Below are positions 5,516 through 9,573 of a DNA stretch of 9,573 nt, piece by piece. This DNA is from CAKZYD01 sp039026755 (lineage in GTDB: Bacteria > Pseudomonadota > Alphaproteobacteria > Sphingomonadales > CAKZYD01). The position numbers and the translations under genes were made by a program. The first letter of the stretch is position 1. The number at the start of each line of letters is the position of its first letter. The stretch covers positions 1 to 9,573 of the forward strand of contig JBCCLR010000150.1 of assembly GCA_039026755.1 (NCBI GenBank). Direction: 5' to 3'. The notes under the pieces were generated by a model. That model was not told the origin of the DNA. It saw only the letters and a program-made list of their open reading frames with translations, and made no database searches.

Positions 5516-7561
5516 TGGGTTGATCAGGATGTTACCGAAGTCGTCAACATCTGCAATGCAGTCGTTGAGCACAACAGTCGTGCTGTCCATTTCGACGATA
5601 ATGGCAGGCCCAGGCACTTTATCGCCTGACCGCAGTTTTGATCGCTCATAGATCACCGCAGGTGCCATTTTGCCGTCCACATACATTTCATGATCGCGCA
5701 ATTTTGCTGCAGATGGGTCTCCATTACCCTTCTCTATGGTCTGTGCCTCCACTTTCGGCTCAGGGCCAAGCGCTGTTGCACGCAAATTCACAAATTCATG
5801 GTCAACATCAAGGTTAAAGGTAAACAAGCGCTCATGCTCTGTGTCAAAGGCATCTTCGAGCGTCTTCATACCCGTGCCCGCTTTGAAATCTTCAAGCTTT
5901 ACAGCAAGTGGCACTTCAAAGGCCTGCCCAGCATAGCGCACATCAATTTCAAAGCGCAGCTCCTGATCCGGCTTATCCACGCCTTCTTCTTCGAGTTCAC
6001 TGACCACTTCATCGGCAATTTCCTGCAAGATCGCAGCGAGATCCGCGTCATTGGTGGTACGTGAAGAGCGATTGAAGCTGCGCTGCGCTTCTACGCGTAG
6101 GCGTGTCGTTGCATCGCCATAAGCGCACAGCACGCCGGGTGACGGCGGGATAATAACAGGCCAGCTGTTCATCAACTTGCCAAGCGCGTTGGAATGCAAT
6201 GGACCGGCACCGCCAAAGCCCATCAACGCAAAATCGCGCGGGTCATAGCCTTGCTGCACGGACACCAGGCGCAAGGCGCCAAACATATTCTCATTCACAA
6301 TATCAATAATCCCGGCAGCAGCTTCTAGAAGGCTAATGCCAAGCGCATCCGCGATGGTTTGAACCGCTTTTTTCGAGCCCTCACGATCGAGATTAAAAGT
6401 GCCGCCAAGCAAGGCTTCAGGCAGATAGCCCAGCACCACGTTTGCATCTGTCACCGTCGGCTTTTCGCCGCCTTTGCCGTAGGCGACCGGACCAGGGACA
6501 GCGCCAGCTGATTCAGGCCCAACGCGCAAAGCGCCGGTGAGTTCTGGAACGTGTGCGATAGAACCACCGCCAGCCCCAACCGTCTTGATATCTAAAGAAG
6601 ACGCGCGAACTGTTAAATCGCCAACAGATGTTTCGCGGCGCAGCCGCGGCTCATAGTTTTCAATCAGCGCGACATCGGTTGACGTGCCGCCCATGTCCAG
6701 AGTGAGAATATTTGGCTGATCAGCAGTCTTTGCCACATACAGTGCGCCAGATACACCGCCCGCGGGACCGGACATCAGCAGGTTTACGGGGGCTTCTTTT
6801 GACTTGTCGGCGCTCTGTAGGCCACCATCCGAGCGCAGCAGATTGAGCTTGCCATTCATGCCCCAACCATCGAGTTCGTCTTTCAGGTTTTGCACATAAC
6901 GCGCCACCACCGGTCGGACGGAAGAATTCGCGACGGTCGTCAGCGCACGCTCGTACTCCTGCATTTCAGGCAAAATATCAGAGGACAGTGTAATCGGTAG
7001 GTCAGGGAACTCTTCGGCGCAAATTTTTGCAACGGCCTGTTCGTGCGTGCCGCTCACATAAGAATTCATTAAGCAAATGGTGATCGCTTCAATGTTCTCG
7101 CCTTTGAGCACTTGCAAGTTTTCGCGCAGCTTATCTTCATCAAGCGCACGCACGGTTGAGCCATCAGCGCCCATACGCTCAGGCGCTTCCACAGTGCACT
7201 CCAGCGGCGCCATCGGCTCTGGCTTTGGCCAGATGATCCAGGCTGCGAGACCACCAGGCACCAGCGAGCGCGCAATTTGCAAAATCTGGCGATAGCCTTC
7301 GGTAACGACTAGGCCAACGCGTGCGCCTTTGCCTTCCAGGACTGCGTTAGTCGCAACCGTTGTGCCGTGCATAAAGTAGTTAATGCTGGCGGGGTTCACA
7401 TTCGCTTCACCACAGACTTTTTTAGAGCCATTGACCACCGCTTCAGAAGGATCATGCGGCGTTGATGGAACCTTGGTGCGGAACGTCTCGCCACTATCAT
7501 TGTTGATCACCAGGAGGTCGGTAAATGTTCCCCCCACATCCACGCCAAGTCGGTAGCTCAT
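5510..7561 (-). CDS. Hydantoinase A/oxoprolinase-family ATP-dependent subunit
   Basis: This is the ATP-binding partner of the B subunit, with an acetate/sugar kinase-hsp70-actin type fold. With ATG at 7561 it has 683 residues, a usual length. The N-terminal domain opens with GVDVGGTFTDLLVI (6-19), the phosphate-1 loop, then HGTTVATNAVLEGKGARVGL (65-84). The main domain has LTLDMGGTSTDVALI (287-300, phosphate-2 loop), GAGGGSIAHV (329-338) and the family motif GPESAGAVPGPVAYGKGG (348-365), and later GFGGAGPLHSNAL. The family uses ATP to activate a cyclic amide carbonyl or to drive ketone carboxylation. An upstream in-frame ATG at 7615 would add 18 residues before the conserved first strand. I prefer 7561, with GGAGAG just upstream, because family members start there. 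It lies 82 nt downstream of the lyase and 39 nt upstream of the B subunit, so it is probably co-transcribed with both. Confidence 0.94.
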   Translation of the reverse strand: MSYRLGVDVGGTFTDLLVINNDSGETFRTKVPSTPHDPSEAVVNGSKKVCGEANVNPASINYFMHGTTVATNAVLEGKGARVGLVVTEGYRQILQIARSLVPGGLAAWIIWPKPEPMAPLECTVEAPERMGADGSTVRALDEDKLRENLQVLKGENIEAITICLMNSYVSGTHEQAVAKICAEEFPDLPITLSSDILPEMQEYERALTTVANSSVRPVVARYVQNLKDELDGWGMNGKLNLLRSDGGLQSADKSKEAPVNLLMSGPAGGVSGALYVAKTADQPNILTLDMGGTSTDVALIENYEPRLRRETSVGDLTVRASSLDIKTVGAGGGSIAHVPELTGALRVGPESAGAVPGPVAYGKGGEKPTVTDANVVLGYLPEALLGGTFNLDREGSKKAVQTIADALGISLLEAAAGIIDIVNENMFGALRLVSVQQGYDPRDFALMGFGGAGPLHSNALGKLMNSWPVIIPPSPGVLCAYGDATTRLRVEAQRSFNRSSRTTNDADLAAILQEIADEVVSELEEEGVDKPDQELRFEIDVRYAGQAFEVPLAVKLEDFKAGTGMKTLEDAFDTEHERLFTFNLDVDHEFVNLRATALGPEPKVEAQTIEKGNGDPSAAKLRDHEMYVDGKMAPAVIYERSKLRSGDKVPGPAIIVEMDSTTVVLNDCIADVDDFGNILINPV

Positions 7562-7643
7562 AAACTCTCCAATTCTCTCGTGTCGGCCTGCGTCGCAATC
7601 GCTCTCCCCAGGCAAACTAGCTCTTTATGTTGCGCAGTCGACT

Positions 7644-8591
7644 TTAAGCGCTCACTGCATCACTTTCTGGGTTAGGGGCCGGAAAGCCGCCTGCCTTTGA
7701 AACCATCGCCGGCGTTGCACGGCCAAGCACCGTTTCAATCCAATGGGCCGCATCAATGACTGCATTGAGATCAACGTCTGAGGTAATGTCGCTTCGATCA
7801 AGCATATAAACCAAATCTTCCGTCGCGATATTTCCCGTCGCTTTCGGCGCAAAAGGACATCCACCCAACCCAGCGATACTGGCATCAAGCACATCAACGC
7901 CGCTTTCCGCTGCCGCCAAGGCATTTGCAATGCCAGTGTTACGCGTGTTGTGAAAGTGGGCACGAAGCGGAATGTCCCCAATCACATCTTTGACCGCACC
8001 GACGAGGTCGCGCACCTGTGGCGGAACGCCCACGCCAATGGTGTCAGCCAGCGCAATTTCGATTGGCTCAGCGTCGGCCATCGCTTTGGCGATATCAACC
8101 ACCCGTTGGGCCGGCACTTCACCTTCGAACGGGCAACCAAACGATGCTGATATCGTAACCTGTGCGTCCATGCCTTCCGACTTTGCAAGCCTAATCATCT
8201 CAGTGTTCTCGCGAATGCCATCGGTTACGGTTTGGCCTTGGTTTTTCATCCCAAAGGTATCCGTCGCCACAATCACGCAGCCAGCCTCATCAATGCCGCG
8301 CGCACCGCCCGCACGCGTTTCCAGCCCGCGCATCACGCCGCGTTTGTTTAAACATAAGCCGATGTAAGCAACGTCTTTCAGATCGGGCAGGGCGGCAATC
8401 ACCGCTTCGGCATCGGCCATTTGCGGTACGCGCTTGGGATGCACGAAGCTTGCAACCTCAAGCCGCTTGAGGCCGGCATTGATTGCTCGGGTGATCAATT
8501 CAACCTTGGCGTCGGTGGCGATAACCTCAGGCTCATTTTGCAGCCCGTCGCGTGCACCCACTTCGACAATTTGTATGGAGTGGCCGACCAC
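7644..8591 (-). CDS. HMG-CoA lyase-family enzyme (HMG-CoA or citramalyl-CoA lyase)
   Basis: This is a TIM-barrel aldolase-type lyase of the HMGL-like family, which cleaves 3-hydroxy-3-methylglutaryl-CoA to acetoacetate and acetyl-CoA, or related substrates such as citramalyl-CoA. With GTG at 8591 it has 315 residues, typical for the family. Visible features are IVEVGARDGLQNE (about 8-20, catalytic Arg14 and Asp15), ASFVHPKRVPQMAD, the metal-site motif HFHNTRNTG (His212, His214) and SIAGLGGCPFAPKATGN, containing the conserved catalytic Cys245. There is no ATG at the right place. The frame stays open to 8798, but that extension crosses the start of the divergent CoA-transferase gene and has no family resemblance, so GTG at 8591 is chosen; the Shine-Dalgarno match is weak. 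It is first of three genes on this strand. Precise substrate unknown. Confidence 0.9.
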   Translation of the reverse strand: MVGHSIQIVEVGARDGLQNEPEVIATDAKVELITRAINAGLKRLEVASFVHPKRVPQMADAEAVIAALPDLKDVAYIGLCLNKRGVMRGLETRAGGARGIDEAGCVIVATDTFGMKNQGQTVTDGIRENTEMIRLAKSEGMDAQVTISASFGCPFEGEVPAQRVVDIAKAMADAEPIEIALADTIGVGVPPQVRDLVGAVKDVIGDIPLRAHFHNTRNTGIANALAAAESGVDVLDASIAGLGGCPFAPKATGNIATEDLVYMLDRSDITSDVDLNAVIDAAHWIETVLGRATPAMVSKAGGFPAPNPESDAVSA

Positions 8592-8646
8592 TGCTTCAAT
8601 CCCGACGTTGGTTAAACTAGCATATTCGGCATGTTCTTGGCAAAAA

Positions 8647-8682
8647 TGTATACAGAAGGCAACTGCTTTTGTATACAAAAGC
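8647..8682. promoter_or_regulatory. Paired TGTATACA operators in the divergent promoter, GntR/FadR-type
   Basis: TGTATACA occurs at 8647-8654 and 8670-8677, 23 bp apart centre to centre, about two helical turns. The second is the core of a perfect 18-bp palindrome, GCTTTTGTATACAAAAGC (8665-8682). The first has weaker flanks. The core fits the T-N-GTA-TAC-N-A consensus described for FadR-subfamily GntR regulators. The sites lie 56 bp upstream of the lyase start and about 50 bp upstream of the CoA-transferase start, suited to controlling both genes together. No GntR gene is present in the window, so the regulator is inferred to be elsewhere. Confidence 0.65.
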
Positions 8683-8734
8683 CCAAACCGATAAGACCTC
8701 GACGTATGAGTTAAATGAGCGGAGGAAAATGAAG

Positions 8735-9573
8735 ATGGCGCATGGTGCACTTGATGGGTTGCGGCTGATTGAAATGGGGCAGCTGATCGCTGGACCATTT
8801 TGCGGCCAGTTGATGGCAGACCATGGCGCAGAGGTCATTAAAATAGAGCCGCCAAAGGTCGGCGATAACATGCGCGAATGGGGCCGCAATAAGCCCGTGT
8901 GGTGGCCAGTCATTGGGCGCAATAAAAAGTCCATAACCCTGAATTTGCGCGAAAAAAAAGGCCAAGAGATCGTCAAGAAACTTGCGGAAAACGCTGACTT
9001 TCTGCTGGAGAATTTTAGGCCCGGAACGATGGAAAAGTGGGGCCTTGGCTATGATGTGCTGTCGGCCATCAATGAAGCGATCATCATGATTCGCGTGTCC
9101 GGCTACGGCCAAACCGGACCATACTCGCAGCGCGCCGGCTATGGCTCGATTGGCGAAGCGATGGGCGGCCTGCGCAACCTGTCCGGCGACCCGGCAACCC
9201 CGCCAAGCCGCGTTGGCATCAGCATCGGCGATTCGCTTGCCGCGACCTATGCCTGCGTCGGCGCACTCATGGCGCTGCATCGCCGGCACATGACCGGCAA
9301 GGGCCAAATCGTTGATTCGGCCATCTACGAAGCCGTGCTCGCCATGATGGAATCAACCATTCCGGAATATACTGAAGCAGGCTTTATCCGCGAGCGCACC
9401 GGCTCGATCTTGCCGAAAGTTGCGCCCTCTAATGTATACCCCACAAGTGATGGCGAAGTGCTGATCGGTGCCAACCAAGACAGCGTGTGGCGCCGCATGG
9501 CCACCGCCATGGGCAAGCCTGAACTGGGCGAAGACCCACGCTATGCAACGCACACCGCGCGCGGCGAGCACCA
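8735..9573 (+). CDS. CaiB/BaiF family III CoA-transferase (partial at right edge)
   Basis: Members of this family transfer CoA between organic acids through an aspartyl-CoA thioester; examples are formyl-CoA transferase, carnitine CoA-transferase and itaconate CoA-transferase. The first 279 codons of about 390-400 are present. Motifs are GLRLIEMGQLIAGPFCGQLM (9-28), LADHGAEVIKIEPP-like (28-40), LNLREKKG, ENFRPGTMEKWGLGYD (92-107), VSGYGQTGPYS (121-131) and GISIGDSLAATYACVGAL (161-178), where Asp166 is the expected catalytic aspartate, then TGKGQIVDSAIYEA. ATG codons at 8729 and 8735 are in frame. GGAGGA (8721-8726) is 8 nt before the second but only 2 nt before the first, so 8735 is preferred. 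It is divergent from the lyase/hydantoinase genes and probably activates an acid from that pathway. The exact acid is unknown. Confidence 0.93.
   Translation, partial: MAHGALDGLRLIEMGQLIAGPFCGQLMADHGAEVIKIEPPKVGDNMREWGRNKPVWWPVIGRNKKSITLNLREKKGQEIVKKLAENADFLLENFRPGTMEKWGLGYDVLSAINEAIIMIRVSGYGQTGPYSQRAGYGSIGEAMGGLRNLSGDPATPPSRVGISIGDSLAATYACVGALMALHRRHMTGKGQIVDSAIYEAVLAMMESTIPEYTEAGFIRERTGSILPKVAPSNVYPTSDGEVLIGANQDSVWRRMATAMGKPELGEDPRYATHTARGEH

Noticed and set aside
5150..5629. Open frame of 159 codons on the plus strand, antisense to hydantoinase B
   Set aside because: It is a shadow of a well-supported gene on the other strand and has no family resemblance.
7562..7615. N-terminal extension of 18 residues for hydantoinase A
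   Set aside because: The conserved nucleotide-binding strand starts directly after the ATG at 7561, which has its own GGAGAG; the extension is polar and unlike family members.
8711..9307. Open frame of 198 codons on the minus strand opposite the CoA-transferase
   Set aside because: The plus-strand frame carries all conserved CaiB/BaiF motifs; the minus frame is an antisense by-product.
9434..9441. Additional TGTATAC-like sequence inside the CoA-transferase gene
   Set aside because: It is an imperfect copy within conserved coding sequence (Asn-Val-Tyr codons) and lacks the flanking symmetry of the intergenic sites.

Overview
The window looks like an ordinary chromosomal segment of an alphaproteobacterium. 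The signs are an Atm1-type exporter half-transporter, a GcvA-like LysR regulator, a hydantoinase A/B pair beside an HMG-CoA-lyase-family gene and a class III CoA-transferase, and moderate GC. This assignment is inferred from gene content; there is no rRNA or tRNA to confirm it. I see no mobile element, CRISPR array, tRNA or rRNA.

Layout. (1) Positions 1-942, minus strand: the N-terminal 314 codons of an Atm1/HMT1-type ABC exporter; its ATPase domain lies off the left edge. (2) 943-1271: a gene-free, partly very AT-rich divergent promoter region with a perfect 15-bp palindrome near the exporter and further repeats near the next gene. (3) 1272-1589, plus: a small secreted protein of unknown family, closed by a strong terminator at 1611-1647. 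(4) 1730-2632 and 2741-3139, both minus: a LysR-type regulator downstream of a RidA-family protein that lacks the usual substrate-binding arginine. (5) 3285-3488, plus: a 67-residue protein resembling a minimal GIY-YIG domain. A hairpin at 3541-3560 separates it from the convergent gene that follows.

(6) 3584-8591, minus: three genes in one direction, an HMG-CoA-lyase-family enzyme, then hydantoinase/oxoprolinase subunits A and B. (7) From about 8735 to the right edge, plus: the first 279 codons of a CaiB/BaiF (family III) CoA-transferase, transcribed divergently from the lyase. The short divergent promoter region carries two TGTATACA sites 23 bp apart, one of them the core of an 18-bp perfect palindrome. 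This is the form of operator bound by GntR-family (FadR subgroup) repressors.

The four catabolic genes probably form one regulated unit. HyuA/HyuB-type proteins do ATP-dependent chemistry on cyclic amides or ketones (hydrolysis or carboxylation). The CoA-transferase can make an acyl-CoA, and the lyase can cleave a branched 3-hydroxyacyl-CoA to acetyl-CoA plus a ketoacid. The actual substrate cannot be read from the sequence. This module is the best candidate here for an undescribed pathway, although each component belongs to a known family.
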